The notes beneath the pieces are model-generated. The model saw only the letters and a program-made list of their open reading frames with translations, did no database searches and was not told the DNA's origin. Source: CADEEL01 sp050246475 (GTDB taxonomy: Bacteria > Pseudomonadota > Alphaproteobacteria > Caulobacterales > Aquidulcibacteraceae). From it: 64,000 nt of DNA. Of the stretch, positions 9,270 through 18,165 are shown in pieces (the stretch's first letter is position 1; the number at the start of each line of letters is the position of its first letter). The position numbers were made by a program, and so were the translations under genes. The DNA is taken from contig JBFWVZ010000001.1 in the NCBI GenBank assembly GCA_050246475.1, positions 620,001-684,000 of the forward strand, in the 5' to 3' direction.

Positions 9270-9308
9270 ATAGATGCATATACATTAATTGTAGATACAA
9301 GGAAAGCC
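9270..9308. promoter_or_regulatory. Compact divergent control region with inverted repeat (marR/thioesterase)
   Basis: This AT-rich 39-base gap carries TTGTA-GA-TACAA at 9289-9300, a perfect five-base inverted repeat suited to a MarR dimer. AAGGAA just before 9309 is the ribosome site of the thioesterase gene. The gap is too short for two separate promoters, so at least one promoter must reach into coding sequence. Confidence 0.55.
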
Positions 9309-9800
9309 ATGTCGGCAGCCCCTGAGCAACGCTTCTATTCGGGCGAGGAATTGCTCGCGCTCTCGGGGCTGGAGGCGATGCAGGCCGTGCGCGACGGGCG
9401 CGCGACGCCCCCGACAATCTCGACGACGCTCAATTTCACGCTCGCGGAGGTCGAGTTCGGGCGGGCGGTGTTCGAGGGGACGCCCAATGCGTCGATCCTC
9501 AATCCGCTCGGCTTCGTGCACGGCGGCTGGGCGCTGACGCTGCTCGATTCCTGCACGGGCTGCGCGGCGCACACTACCCTTCCCGCCGGAGTGGGCTATA
9601 CGACCGTCGAGACCAAAGGGAATTTCGTGCGCGCGATTACGCCGGAGACGGGGATCGTGCGCGCCGAAGGCAAGGTCGTCGCGCAAGGGCGCACGATCAT
9701 CACGGCTGAAGGCCGGATCACGGATGGGAAAGGGCGCTTGCTCGCGCACGGCACCTCGACGCTCATCGTGCTTCGCCCTCAAGGACCAGAAGGAAAGTAA
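9309..9800 (+). CDS. PaaI-type hotdog thioesterase
   Basis: A 163-residue single-hotdog acyl-CoA thioesterase of the PaaI/4HBT group, which hydrolyses acyl- or aryl-CoA thioesters. The catalytic region reads NPLGFVHGGWALTLLDSCTG, with the H-G-G turn and the long hotdog helix, followed by TTVETKGNFVRAITPETGIV. Residues 1-50 form an extra N-terminal helix. A thiolase follows after only two bases, so both probably act on the same CoA metabolite stream under MarR control. Confidence 0.88.
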   Translation: MSAAPEQRFYSGEELLALSGLEAMQAVRDGRATPPTISTTLNFTLAEVEFGRAVFEGTPNASILNPLGFVHGGWALTLLDSCTGCAAHTTLPAGVGYTTVETKGNFVRAITPETGIVRAEGKVVAQGRTIITAEGRITDGKGRLLAHGTSTLIVLRPQGPEGK

Positions 9801-9802
9801 GC

Positions 9803-10984
9803 ATGGCAAACGATCCGATCGTCATCGTCGGCATGGCGCGCACGCCGATGGGCGGGCTCTTGGGCGAGCTTGCGTCGTTCAGCGCTTCCGATCTCGGCGC
9901 GCACGCGGTGCGCGCGGCGATGGATGAAGCCAGGATCGAGGGCGAGGCGGTCGATCAAATCCTGATGGGCAATGTGCTGCAGGCGGGGCAGGGCCAGGCG
10001 CCGGCGCGCCAAGCCGCGATCCACGGCGGCTTGCCGAAGAGCGTGCAGGCGACGACGCTCAACAAGATGTGCGGCTCGGGGCTGCAGGCCGTCGTCGCGG
10101 CGGCCAACGCGCTCGCGCAGGGCGATGCGGACGTGATCGTCGCGGGCGGCATGGAGAGCATGACGAACGCGCCCTATCTGCTGACGAACTACCGCAAAGG
10201 GAACAAGTACGGCGCGAGCGAAGTGCTCGATCACATGGAGACGGACGGGCTGACGGACGCCTACGAAGGCAGCGCGATGGGCGTCTATGCCGATCAGGTG
10301 GCGAAGGAATATCAATTCACGCGCGAGATGCAGGACGCTTACGCGATCGAGACGCTCTCGCGCGCCCAGGCCGCCACGAAAGAAGGGCGCTTCAAGCGTG
10401 AGATCGCGCCCGTCACGATCAAGGGCAAGGGCGATCCGATCACGATCGACACCGACGAGCTGCCGCGCAAGGCCAAGCCTGACAAGATTCCATCGCTCAA
10501 GCCCGCGTTCACGCAAGGCGGGACGGTGACGGCGGCGAACGCTTCGGCGATTTCGGACGGCGCGGCCGCGCTCGTGCTGATGCGCGAGAGCGAAGCGAAG
10601 AAGCGGGGCCTGAAGCCGCTCGCCAAGATCGTGGCGCATGCGGCGCACGCCCATGAGCCGGCCTATTTCACGACCGCGCCGGTGCCGGCGATTCAGAAGA
10701 CGCTGGAGCGCGCGGGCTGGAAGGCGAGCGACGTCGATCTCTGGGAGATCAACGAAGCGTTCGCGGTCGTGCCGATGATCGCCATGACGGAGCTTGGCAT
10801 TTCGCACGACAAGCTCAATGTGAACGGGGGCGCGTGCGCGCTTGGCCATCCCATCGGCGCATCGGGCGCGCGGGTGCTCGTCACGCTCATCGCGGCGCTC
10901 GAAGCGCGCGACGCCAAGAAGGGCGTCGCTTCGCTCTGCATCGGCGGGGGCGAAGGCATCGCGATGGCGGTGGAGCGCGTCTAG
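9803..10984 (+). CDS. Acetyl-CoA C-acetyltransferase (thiolase)
   Basis: A 393-residue thiolase that condenses or cleaves acyl-CoA units, usually acetyl-CoA with acetoacetyl-CoA. The acylated cysteine is in LNKMCGSGLQAVV (about residue 91), NEAFA carries the conserved Asn, the histidine is in GHPIGASGAR, and the second cysteine is in SLCIGGGEG. Full length and intact. It starts two bases after the thioesterase stop. Gene names such as atoB or phaA are possible, but no partner reductase or PHA synthase is present to decide. Confidence 0.93.
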   Translation: MANDPIVIVGMARTPMGGLLGELASFSASDLGAHAVRAAMDEARIEGEAVDQILMGNVLQAGQGQAPARQAAIHGGLPKSVQATTLNKMCGSGLQAVVAAANALAQGDADVIVAGGMESMTNAPYLLTNYRKGNKYGASEVLDHMETDGLTDAYEGSAMGVYADQVAKEYQFTREMQDAYAIETLSRAQAATKEGRFKREIAPVTIKGKGDPITIDTDELPRKAKPDKIPSLKPAFTQGGTVTAANASAISDGAAALVLMRESEAKKRGLKPLAKIVAHAAHAHEPAYFTTAPVPAIQKTLERAGWKASDVDLWEINEAFAVVPMIAMTELGISHDKLNVNGGACALGHPIGASGARVLVTLIAALEARDAKKGVASLCIGGGEGIAMAVERV

Positions 10985-11001
10985 CGCTAAGAGCTTCGCG
11001 C

Positions 11002-12084
11002 ATGAGCGAGGCCTTGAAAGCGGAGCGGCGCGAAAAACTGCTCGCGCATTTTACAGAGCAGGCGGGCTTTTGCACGGCGTTTGGGTCGCCATTCACGGGC
11101 GACCTCATCGCGCGTATGCGCGACGATATCGAGGCAGGCGGGCCGACGGCGGCGTTGGTGCGGGATTGGCCGACCAATCCGCGCGCGGATGCGCTCTCGC
11201 TCCGGCTGGCGGGCGCCTTGCACTACGCGGCGCTGGCGAAACTCGATGCGGATTTGGCGGCGGTCTATCCCAACGGCGAGGCGCGGGCCGATGCGGCGAG
11301 CGCGTGGCCGACGGCGCGTGCGTTCTTTGCGAACAACCGTCCGTGGACGGAGGAGTTCATTCAGTCGCCGCCGCAGACGAACGAGACGCGGCGGTCCATC
11401 GGGTTGCTGGCCGGCTTTTTGACGATTGCGAGCGAGTTAGAGGGGCCGCTCGATACGTTGGAGCTTGGCGCGAGCGCCGGGCTCAATCTCAATTGGGACC
11501 GCTTCGCCTATCGCACCGCAGACTGGATTTGGAACGAAAGCGGCAGCGTGCCGATCGACACGGATTGGCAGGGCGCGCCGCCGCCGCTTGACGCGCAGCC
11601 GCGCGTGCGATCGCGCGCGGCGTGCGATCAGAATCCGCTGGACGTGAGCAAGGTCGAGGAGAGGCTGCGCTTGCGCTCCTATATCTGGCCGGATCAAGCG
11701 GAGCGCTTGGCGCGGTTCGATGGGGCGGCCAATCTCGCGATCGCGGCGGGCGTGAATGTGGAGCGCGCGGATGCTGCCGAATGGCTCGCGGCAAAGCTCG
11801 CGACGCGTGCGCAGGACGGCGCGACGATCGTCTATCACTCGGTGTTCTACCAATATCCGCCGCGCGAAACGCGCGAGGCGATCAAGCACATCATCGAAGA
11901 TGCGGGGGCCGCAGCCACGAAGGGAGCGCCGCTCTATTGGCTGCGGCTAGAGCCGGAAGCCGCGCTCGGCGGCCCACGCGACAGCATGCGCATGTTCATC
12001 GATCTTGTCTCATGGCCGGGTGGGGAACGGCGCGTCATCGCGGAGACGGACGGGCACGTGCGCTGGGTGCGCAGCGAGCTTTAG
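11002..12084 (+). CDS. DUF2332 family protein
   Basis: A 360-residue protein that resembles the DUF2332 family of uncharacterised proteins. Typical segments are NETRRSIGLLAGFLTIASEL, LELGASAGLNLNWDRFAYRT and a late VYHSVFYQYP block. The LELGASAGLN strand-loop resembles the nucleotide or SAM loop of methyltransferase-like folds, but no function is established. The start at 11002 (MSEALKAERREK) is the first ATG after the thiolase stop, 17 bases downstream, so it may share that transcript. It ends back-to-back with the convergent DUF3754 gene. Confidence 0.8.
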   Translation: MSEALKAERREKLLAHFTEQAGFCTAFGSPFTGDLIARMRDDIEAGGPTAALVRDWPTNPRADALSLRLAGALHYAALAKLDADLAAVYPNGEARADAASAWPTARAFFANNRPWTEEFIQSPPQTNETRRSIGLLAGFLTIASELEGPLDTLELGASAGLNLNWDRFAYRTADWIWNESGSVPIDTDWQGAPPPLDAQPRVRSRAACDQNPLDVSKVEERLRLRSYIWPDQAERLARFDGAANLAIAAGVNVERADAAEWLAAKLATRAQDGATIVYHSVFYQYPPRETREAIKHIIEDAGAAATKGAPLYWLRLEPEAALGGPRDSMRMFIDLVSWPGGERRVIAETDGHVRWVRSEL

Positions 12085-13332
12085 CTATTCGGCAGCGGCG
12101 GCGGTCTGCTGATACTTGAAGAAGGCGTCCCACGCGGAATCGAGCCGCGCGAGACTTTCCGCGATGGGCGCGGCGCGCAGCGCTTCGCCTTCGCGTGCGA
12201 CGAGGCCGAGGCGCTCGAGTTTGCCGAGCGCATCGCCGATTTCGAAATCCACGGCGAGGCCGAAGCGTTCAGCGAGGAACGCTTCGGCGGCCTTGTCGAT
12301 GTCGGCTTTCGCCATTGGCGCATTGGCTTTGAGCAGGATCCAATAGGCAAGGAGCGCTTCCTTGGAATCCTGCTCTTCGCCTGCGCCGATGAGCGCGTCC
12401 AAGACGCCGGCGTTGTTGGCGAGGTTGCGAAAATAGACCGTATCGGCGAGCTGCTTCTGGTAGAGCAGGCTCTGGCGCTCGTACTTCATCTTTTGCCGCA
12501 GCACGAACGCGCCGACGGCGATGAGGCCCGAGAGCGCGGCGACCGCTTGCTGAAGCTGTGAGTTCTCGATGACGCCGCGTGCGCCAAACCAGATCGCGAG
12601 CAATGTGAAGAGCACGGTGAGCGCGGGCCAAAGCTGCAAGAGCACCGGGACGCCGCCCGCGACAGCCGGCACGGCGAGGAAGACCTGATCGCGCGGCTTC
12701 ATCGTGGGCTTGGCGCCGGGGTGGAGCGTAATCAGCTCCGCGCGCGCGACATGGCGGAAGTGCTTCACCAGCACGGCGCCGGGGCGCATGCCGCGGCGCA
12801 TGGCGGCGAAAGCTTTGCGGTCTCGCCGCTCAATCTCATCCTCATCCTTGAAGGCGACGACGACGATGACATCATCGACGATCTCGGCCTCCACCTTTTT
12901 CTTGAAGAGACCGAAGACGCCGCCGATGCGTGCCGCCTCCTGGTGCGCGCCACGCGCGAAGAAGCGGATGGAGCGGATGCCGGCGTCCGAGGTCTTGAGC
13001 TTCAGATCGGCGGTCAGCTGGGTGCGGCCGACGTCGGAATCGGCCAGCTCGACTTCGTCGAAATTCGCCTTCTTGAGCGCGAGGCCGAAGGCGGCCTCGA
13101 ATTTCTTCAATGCTTCGTCTCCCGTCGCGCGTCGCGCGGGCGGGGCGTCCGGATCGAGCGGCGCGTAGAGATCCTTGAGCTCTTCAAGCGCTTCATGGGC
13201 CTCGTAATGGAGAATCGCGGAAAGGATGCGGGCGAGTTCGCCGAACCGGGCTTCCTCGCCAGCCGGGGGGGCCGCGCCCGCCATGGCCGCAATCAATTCG
13301 CCGCGCCGCGCCGGAATGTAGCCGTCAGCCAT
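12085..13332 (-). CDS. DUF3754 (TMEM143-like) membrane protein
   Basis: A 415-residue protein whose second half matches DUF3754/TMEM143 proteins: a VKHFRHVARAELITLHPG segment, two hydrophobic membrane segments (about residues 218-245 and 258-280), then YFRNLANNAGVLDALIG and DSKEALLAYWILL. The human homologue TMEM143 is mitochondrial; its biochemical role is unknown. ATG 13332 is chosen because AGGAG lies 8 bases upstream. The frame runs open to 14268 on this strand, but that part is antisense to the next gene and has no coding character. The first 170 residues are mostly helical and charged and probably cytoplasmic. Confidence 0.8.
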   Translation of the reverse strand: MADGYIPARRGELIAAMAGAAPPAGEEARFGELARILSAILHYEAHEALEELKDLYAPLDPDAPPARRATGDEALKKFEAAFGLALKKANFDEVELADSDVGRTQLTADLKLKTSDAGIRSIRFFARGAHQEAARIGGVFGLFKKKVEAEIVDDVIVVVAFKDEDEIERRDRKAFAAMRRGMRPGAVLVKHFRHVARAELITLHPGAKPTMKPRDQVFLAVPAVAGGVPVLLQLWPALTVLFTLLAIWFGARGVIENSQLQQAVAALSGLIAVGAFVLRQKMKYERQSLLYQKQLADTVYFRNLANNAGVLDALIGAGEEQDSKEALLAYWILLKANAPMAKADIDKAAEAFLAERFGLAVDFEIGDALGKLERLGLVAREGEALRAAPIAESLARLDSAWDAFFKYQQTAAAAE

Positions 13333-13440
13333 CGCCAGCACTCCTAGACGAGGCCGCGCGGGCTTTCCATCGCGCGCCGCTTGTCGCGGGAAAGCGGCCG
13401 TAACTTGCGCGCGCGGGGGCGGGCGGGCCATGGTCCGCCC

Positions 13441-14343
13441 ATGCGCTGGCGGATTCCTCCACTCTTGAAACGGACTCTTGTTGCGGCGGCGGCGTGCCTC
13501 TTGCCGTTGGCGGCGGGCGCCTCGGCGCAGCAAATGCCGCAAGCCGATCCGTTCCGGGGCCAGGCCGGAATGATGGAAATCGCGCTGCCGCCGCGCGTCG
13601 CGGCGCGACAAGCGGAATTGCTCGCCGCGGCGCTTGGCGGCTTGCAGGCGCAGCGGCCTGGGCGGACGGACGTCTATGTGCTCGCCGCGTCGTTCTGGAG
13701 CGATCCGGTGTTCGAGCGCGAGGCGACGCAGGCGGCGCAAATCCTGTCGCGGCGCTTGCATGCGGAAGGGCGCACGATCGTGCTCTCGGCCGGCACGGGT
13801 TCGGGCGAGCGCGCTTATGCGGCGACAACCCCGAACAACGTCAATGCCGCACTTGGGCGGATCGGCGCTTTGATCGATCCGAACGAAGATCTGGTCGTTC
13901 TCTTCTTCACATCGCACGGCGCGCCGGACGGCTCGATCGCAATTCGCGAGCACAATCGGATGGGCGGCGTGCTCAGGCCGGTGAACCTTCGCGACGCGCT
14001 CACCGATGCGGGCATCCGTAGCCGCGTGGTGATCGTATCGGCCTGCTATTCGGGCGCATTCATCGCACCGCTGATGAACGAGGATACGATCATCCTCACC
14101 GCAGCGGCGCCGGACCGGACCTCCTTCGGGTGCCAGCCGACGCGTGAGTGGACTTATTTCGGCGACGCTTATTTCGGGCAGGCGCTCGCGGGCGGCGCCG
14201 GCATCGTGCAAGGCTTCGAGCAGGCGCAGCAGACAATCGCGCAATGGGAACGCGAGCAGAATCTGCAACCCTCCAACCCGCAGCGCTCGGTGGGCGCGCG
14301 CGCGGCGGCGCTGGTGCAGCGGGCAGAGCGCGGCGCGCGCTAG
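13441..14343 (+). CDS. Exported C13-like (caspase-fold) cysteine peptidase
   Basis: A 300-residue protein with an N-terminal signal peptide (RTLVAAAACLLPLAAGASAQ, cleavage near residue 30). The fold is caspase/legumain-like, peptidase family C13: a first strand DVYVLAASFW, the catalytic histidine in VVLFFTSHGAPDG (H159) and the catalytic cysteine in RVVIVSACYSGAF (C202). Both catalytic residues are present, so activity is likely, in the periplasm or at the envelope. Substrates are unknown. Its tail (260-300) is Gln/Arg rich. An exported methyltransferase-like gene follows on the same strand 78 bases later. Confidence 0.82.
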   Translation: MRWRIPPLLKRTLVAAAACLLPLAAGASAQQMPQADPFRGQAGMMEIALPPRVAARQAELLAAALGGLQAQRPGRTDVYVLAASFWSDPVFEREATQAAQILSRRLHAEGRTIVLSAGTGSGERAYAATTPNNVNAALGRIGALIDPNEDLVVLFFTSHGAPDGSIAIREHNRMGGVLRPVNLRDALTDAGIRSRVVIVSACYSGAFIAPLMNEDTIILTAAAPDRTSFGCQPTREWTYFGDAYFGQALAGGAGIVQGFEQAQQTIAQWEREQNLQPSNPQRSVGARAAALVQRAERGAR

Positions 14344-14421
14344 GGCGTTCGTCGCAAATCCCGCTCCGCGTGGTTGGACGAGGGCGCGGCGCCCTTACAT
14401 TGGCGGCGAGGGAGACAAGCC

Positions 14422-15297
14422 ATGACAATCCGCACATTGATCGCCGCCGTGATCGGCGCAGCCGCCATTGCTTCATGCGCTGGGGCGCAGACCGCTGCAC
14501 CGGCGGCGGAGACGGCGCAGACGGATGCAGCGCTCGCCGCGGTCGTTGGCGGCGATTGGCGCTCCGAGGCGGATCGCGCGCGCGATCAATATCGCCATCC
14601 CACGGAATCGCTGACGTTCTGGGGCTTGCGCCCCGGCATGACGATCGTGGAGATCGAGCCGGGAACAGGATCCTGGTGGACTGAGATTCTGGCGCCTTAT
14701 GCGCGCACGACGAACGGACGCTACTACGCGGGCTGGATCGATCTCGGCAATCCGCAGGTGAGCGCGCGGGCGCGCGAGGTGCGCGCCGCGTTCGAGCAGG
14801 AATATGCCGATCAGACGCGCTATGGCGCGGTCAACACCGTCAATTTCGGCCAGCACTCAGGGCTTGAGATCCCGGATCAGACCGCGGACTTCATTCTGGT
14901 GGCGCGCGCCTTCCACAATTGGGCGCAAGTCGAAGGCCGGACCGACCGCTATATGGCGGAATTCTTCCGCGTATTGCGTCCCGGCGGCGTGCTCGCGGTC
15001 GAGCAGCATCGCGCGCCGGCGGGCGCGGATGTCGCGCAGTCGGCGCCGACGGGCTATGTGCCGGAGAGCTATGTGATCGAAGCGGCTGAGCGCGCCGGGT
15101 TCGAACTCGCCGCGCGTTCCGAAATAAACGCCAATCCGGCGGATGATCGCGATCATCCGTTCGGCGTGTGGACGCTGCCGCCAGTGCGGCTGACGGCGCC
15201 GCAAGGCGAGCCGGCCAATCCGGATTTCGATCGCACGCCGTACGACGCGATCGGCGAAAGCGACCGGATGACGCTGCGGTTCGTGCGGCCGAGCTAA
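14422..15297 (+). CDS. Exported SAM-methyltransferase-like protein
   Basis: A 291-residue class I methyltransferase fold with an export signal. The N-terminus TLIAAVIGAAAIASCAGAQ has a possible lipobox (IASC), so it may be a lipoprotein. After it, WGLRPGMTIVEIEPGTGSWW replaces the usual E-x-G-x-G loop, and FFRVLRPGGVLAVEQHR matches the post-motif helix and strand. This resembles the group called predicted methyltransferase (COG4798). A SAM-dependent enzyme outside the cytoplasm is odd, so it may bind another ligand. The ATG at 14422 is preceded by GGGAGA. Confidence 0.8.
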   Translation: MTIRTLIAAVIGAAAIASCAGAQTAAPAAETAQTDAALAAVVGGDWRSEADRARDQYRHPTESLTFWGLRPGMTIVEIEPGTGSWWTEILAPYARTTNGRYYAGWIDLGNPQVSARAREVRAAFEQEYADQTRYGAVNTVNFGQHSGLEIPDQTADFILVARAFHNWAQVEGRTDRYMAEFFRVLRPGGVLAVEQHRAPAGADVAQSAPTGYVPESYVIEAAERAGFELAARSEINANPADDRDHPFGVWTLPPVRLTAPQGEPANPDFDRTPYDAIGESDRMTLRFVRPS

Positions 15298-15299
15298 GC

Positions 15300-15794
15300 T
15301 TAGCGCGCCGGGACGTATTGGCTGACCAAGCCCAAGGGCGCGGCGGTGGTGCGCTTGGCGACGCGCATCACGATGCGGCTCTGCACGTCCGAGACGACGC
15401 CGAGCGCGAGGATCTTATCGCGCAGGAAATCGTCATACGAATGCATGTCGGTCGTCACGATGCGGAGCATGTAATCGACGGCGCCGGTGACGGTCGTGCA
15501 ATCGACGACCTCGCTCCATTTGGCGACGGCGGCCTCGAACTTTTCGAGATTGTCGCGCGTGGGGAGCTGGAGCTTCACGCTGGCGATCACCTCGAAGTTC
15601 AAGCCGAGCTTCTCGCGATCGAGCAGCGTCACTTGGCTGGTGATGACGCCATTCTTTTTCAGCCGCTCGATCCGGCGCCAGCAGGGCGAGGAGGAGAGGC
15701 CGACGCGATCGGCGATTTCGGCGATGGATAGGCTGGCGTCCTGCTGAAGCAGGTCCAGAATCTTGGCGTCGATTGAATCGAGCTCTTCGGGCAA
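15300..15794 (-). CDS. Lrp/AsnC family transcriptional regulator
   Basis: A 164-residue feast/famine regulator. The N-terminal helix-turn-helix reads LDSIDAKILDLLQQDASLS and IAEIADRVGLSSSPCWRRIE, a near-perfect Lrp signature. The C-terminal half is the RAM ligand-binding domain (DCTTVTGAVDYMLRIVTTDM). Members sense amino acids and act globally or on neighbouring genes. Neighbours are two methyltransferase-like genes, so the target is not obvious. It is convergent with 14422-15297, two bases apart. Confidence 0.92.
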   Translation of the reverse strand: MPEELDSIDAKILDLLQQDASLSIAEIADRVGLSSSPCWRRIERLKKNGVITSQVTLLDREKLGLNFEVIASVKLQLPTRDNLEKFEAAVAKWSEVVDCTTVTGAVDYMLRIVTTDMHSYDDFLRDKILALGVVSDVQSRIVMRVAKRTTAAPLGLVSQYVPAR

Positions 15795-15898
15795 GTTTTC
15801 CTCTCCCGACGAAAATTATTGCGTTCTTGGCCCGATTTATGGACGGGCGCTGCGCTGTGCGCAAGCCGAGCGGCGGGAGGGGCGCAAAATTCTTCGAT

Positions 15899-16723
15899 TC
15901 ACCGTTTACGCGCGATGAGGTGGGCGGTGATGGGCGTGGTCATGCGGCCTCCCGCGGCTTCGACGCGCGCGAGGGCGGCATGGGCGGTGTCGGCTTCGGC
16001 CTGGGTGAGGCGGCCGATCTCGACCATGCGGGTGGGGCCGGTGCGCGCGAACGAGGCGGGCCATGCCCAAAGCAAATCCTTCGGGTGCGTGACATCGACG
16101 ATGGGATCGAAGCTCACGAGATCGAAGCCGGCGGCATCGAGCAGTTTCGGCAATTCGATCGCGGCGTCGGGCTCGCCGCCGTCGGCGCGCCAGGAGGCCA
16201 TTGTCGCGTCGACGAAGCGCTGGAACGCGGCGTCGCGCGGGATGAGGGACCAGGCGGCGTAATCGAGATATTCCTGGATGGCGATGACGCCGCCCGGCTT
16301 GATCGCGGCGGCGATTTTCGCGAGCGCGCCCGCGCGATCGGGCACGAAGGCGAGCACCCAGCGGCACCAGGCGAAATCGACTGGCGCATCGACAGGGAGC
16401 GGCGATGTCACATCGCCTTCGCGCACGTCGAGCCAGTTGAGTTTGCGTTCCGCCGCGAGCGCGCGGGCGTGCGCGAGGAAGGACGGCGCGCGATCGACGC
16501 CGATGACTTTGCCGCGCGGGCCGATCAGTTCAGCCAAATCGACGCTCGCCCAGCCGGGGCCGCAGCCGATGTCGAGCGCGCTCATGCCTTGCAGCAGCCC
16601 GGCGCGGCGCCAGAGATCGAGCATCCGCGCGCGCCAGACGCGATGCTGGAGGCCTAAGCGATCGATCTCGGTTTCGGTGATGCCGAGGACGTAGTCGCCC
16701 TTGGGCGTGGGAGCGCTGGACAT
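15899..16723 (-). CDS. Class I SAM-dependent methyltransferase
   Basis: A 274-residue cytoplasmic methyltransferase. Motif I is SALDIGCGPGWASVDLA, motif II follows at GKVIGVDRAPSF, and IKPGGVIAIQEYLDYAAW is the later strand. It resembles small-molecule or ubiquinone-type methyltransferases, but no substrate can be named. It stands alone, diverging from the TIR fusion gene; their starts are about 90 bases apart and that gap may hold both promoters. Confidence 0.85.
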   Translation of the reverse strand: MSSAPTPKGDYVLGITETEIDRLGLQHRVWRARMLDLWRRAGLLQGMSALDIGCGPGWASVDLAELIGPRGKVIGVDRAPSFLAHARALAAERKLNWLDVREGDVTSPLPVDAPVDFAWCRWVLAFVPDRAGALAKIAAAIKPGGVIAIQEYLDYAAWSLIPRDAAFQRFVDATMASWRADGGEPDAAIELPKLLDAAGFDLVSFDPIVDVTHPKDLLWAWPASFARTGPTRMVEIGRLTQAEADTAHAALARVEAAGGRMTTPITAHLIARKR

Positions 16724-16814
16724 GGGCGCCTTCTAGCGCGGAAATGCGCGCGTGGCTCGCTGGTTTCGGACGGCGCGGCGAGAGGGTAAGGTCCGCCGGG
16801 GGCGGGCCACTTAC

Positions 16815-18158
16815 ATGAGCGAAGCGCGGAAGAGCTACAGAGCCTTCATAAGTTATTCCCAGCAGGACAAAGTCTGGGGCAAGCGCATCCACACTTGGCT
16901 TGAGACGTATCGCGTGCCCGTCGGCGTGATGGCGGACGTGGGCGAAGAGCGCAGGCTCGGGCGCTTCTTCCGCGACGAAGACGAGATGCCGGCGGCGCCG
17001 GACATCGGCGCGGTGGTGGAGCAAGCGATCGCGGCGGCGGAGAGCCTCATCGTCATCTGCTCGCCGTGCTCAGCGGAATCGAAGTGGGTCGAAGGTGAGA
17101 TCCGCGCGTTCCGGCGCACGCGGCCGGGCGGAAAGGTGTTTGCCGTCATAATCGACGGGTCGCCCAATTCCGGCAATCCGGACACGGAGTGCTTTCCCGA
17201 CGCGCTGCGGCTTCGCGACGACGACTCGCTCGACACGCTGCCGATCGAGCCGGTTGGGATCGACGTGCGGATCGACGGCAAGGACCGCACCTGCGCGCGG
17301 CTGGCTGCCGGCATTCTGGGTGTCGATTTCGACGATCTCTGGCAGCGCGACAGGCGGCGCAACGAAGCGCAGCAGCGTCGCATGATCGTGGCGCTTTCAG
17401 TGCTGACGCTCGTCTTCGCGGCGCTGGCGAGCGCGGCGGTGTGGTTTGGCGTCGAGGCGCGGCGGCATGCGGCGGCGGCGGAGGCCGCGCGGGCGAACTT
17501 GCAACGGGAGTATTTGCGCGCGCTCGGGGAAGCGGCGCTCGACGGCGTGCTGGCGCTCGAGAGCTTGCCGGGAACATTGGCGATGGACGATCCGGCGACG
17601 TGGACCGTGCTTATGGAAACCGACGAACAACCGTTCGCGGCGTCACGCGAGTATGGCGCGGGGCGCATGCTCGCCATCGCGCATGACGGCGTGCTGCTTG
17701 CCGACATGCGCGGCTCCGGCGCCTTTCTGCGGCGAACAATCGGATGGCTGCGCGGCAGCGAGCGGCCGCAAAGCGTCGTCATTGCGAGCGGGCATTGCGA
17801 GTGGCTGCCGAACGTCGTTCCGGAATGGATGTTGCCGGCGATGCTGGAGACGTGGGGCTATTCCGTCTCGCGCGCGGAAAGCGAACTCGACGATGCGGCG
17901 CTGGCGGGGGCGGGCGTTGTCATCATCGGCAATGCGTGGGGCGATTTTGACGCCAACGAGATCGCGGCGATAGAGCGTTTCACGCGCGGCGGCGGCGGCG
18001 TCTTGATGGCGGGGCTCGAGTGGTCCTGGCGCGAGCATGGCGCCAACCGCGAAGTCGGATGCGCGGCGCGGCGCATGGATGCGCAAACGCCCGGCGATCC
18101 TTCGACCTATCCGATGAACCGCGTTGCGCAGCCTTTTGGTTTGCGCTGGGCGGGGTGA
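16815..18158 (+). CDS. TIR domain / membrane / GATase1-like fusion protein
   Basis: A 447-residue protein in three parts. Residues 8-180 are a bacterial TIR domain (YRAFISYSQQDKVWGKRIHT) with the NADase-type glutamate in SKWVEGEI (E95, four after W91), so NAD-cleaving activity is possible. Residues 190-214 are one hydrophobic membrane segment, with a basic cytoplasmic side. Residues 270-447 resemble the class I amidotransferase-like domain found in front of M60 peptidases and in TCAF proteins: YGAGRMLAIAHDGVLL, then WGDFDANEIAAIERFTRGGG, VLMAGLEWSW and YPMNRVAQPFGLRWAG. The amidotransferase cysteine is absent and the protein ends where an M60 peptidase would begin. The start at 16815 is the first ATG before the TIR fold. 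Confidence 0.78.
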   Translation: MSEARKSYRAFISYSQQDKVWGKRIHTWLETYRVPVGVMADVGEERRLGRFFRDEDEMPAAPDIGAVVEQAIAAAESLIVICSPCSAESKWVEGEIRAFRRTRPGGKVFAVIIDGSPNSGNPDTECFPDALRLRDDDSLDTLPIEPVGIDVRIDGKDRTCARLAAGILGVDFDDLWQRDRRRNEAQQRRMIVALSVLTLVFAALASAAVWFGVEARRHAAAAEAARANLQREYLRALGEAALDGVLALESLPGTLAMDDPATWTVLMETDEQPFAASREYGAGRMLAIAHDGVLLADMRGSGAFLRRTIGWLRGSERPQSVVIASGHCEWLPNVVPEWMLPAMLETWGYSVSRAESELDDAALAGAGVVIIGNAWGDFDANEIAAIERFTRGGGGVLMAGLEWSWREHGANREVGCAARRMDAQTPGDPSTYPMNRVAQPFGLRWAG

Positions 18159-18165
18159 AGCCCGA

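Noticed and set aside
13333..14268. Open minus-strand frame extending the DUF3754 gene far upstream
   Set aside because: It is antisense to the C13-like peptidase gene, has low-complexity Arg-rich coding and a clear ribosome site marks the true start at 13332.
16815..18158. Classic antiphage defence island call around the TIR genes
   Set aside because: No restriction, CBASS, Thoeris effector (ThsA) or other defence genes lie nearby, so only a candidate role is stated.
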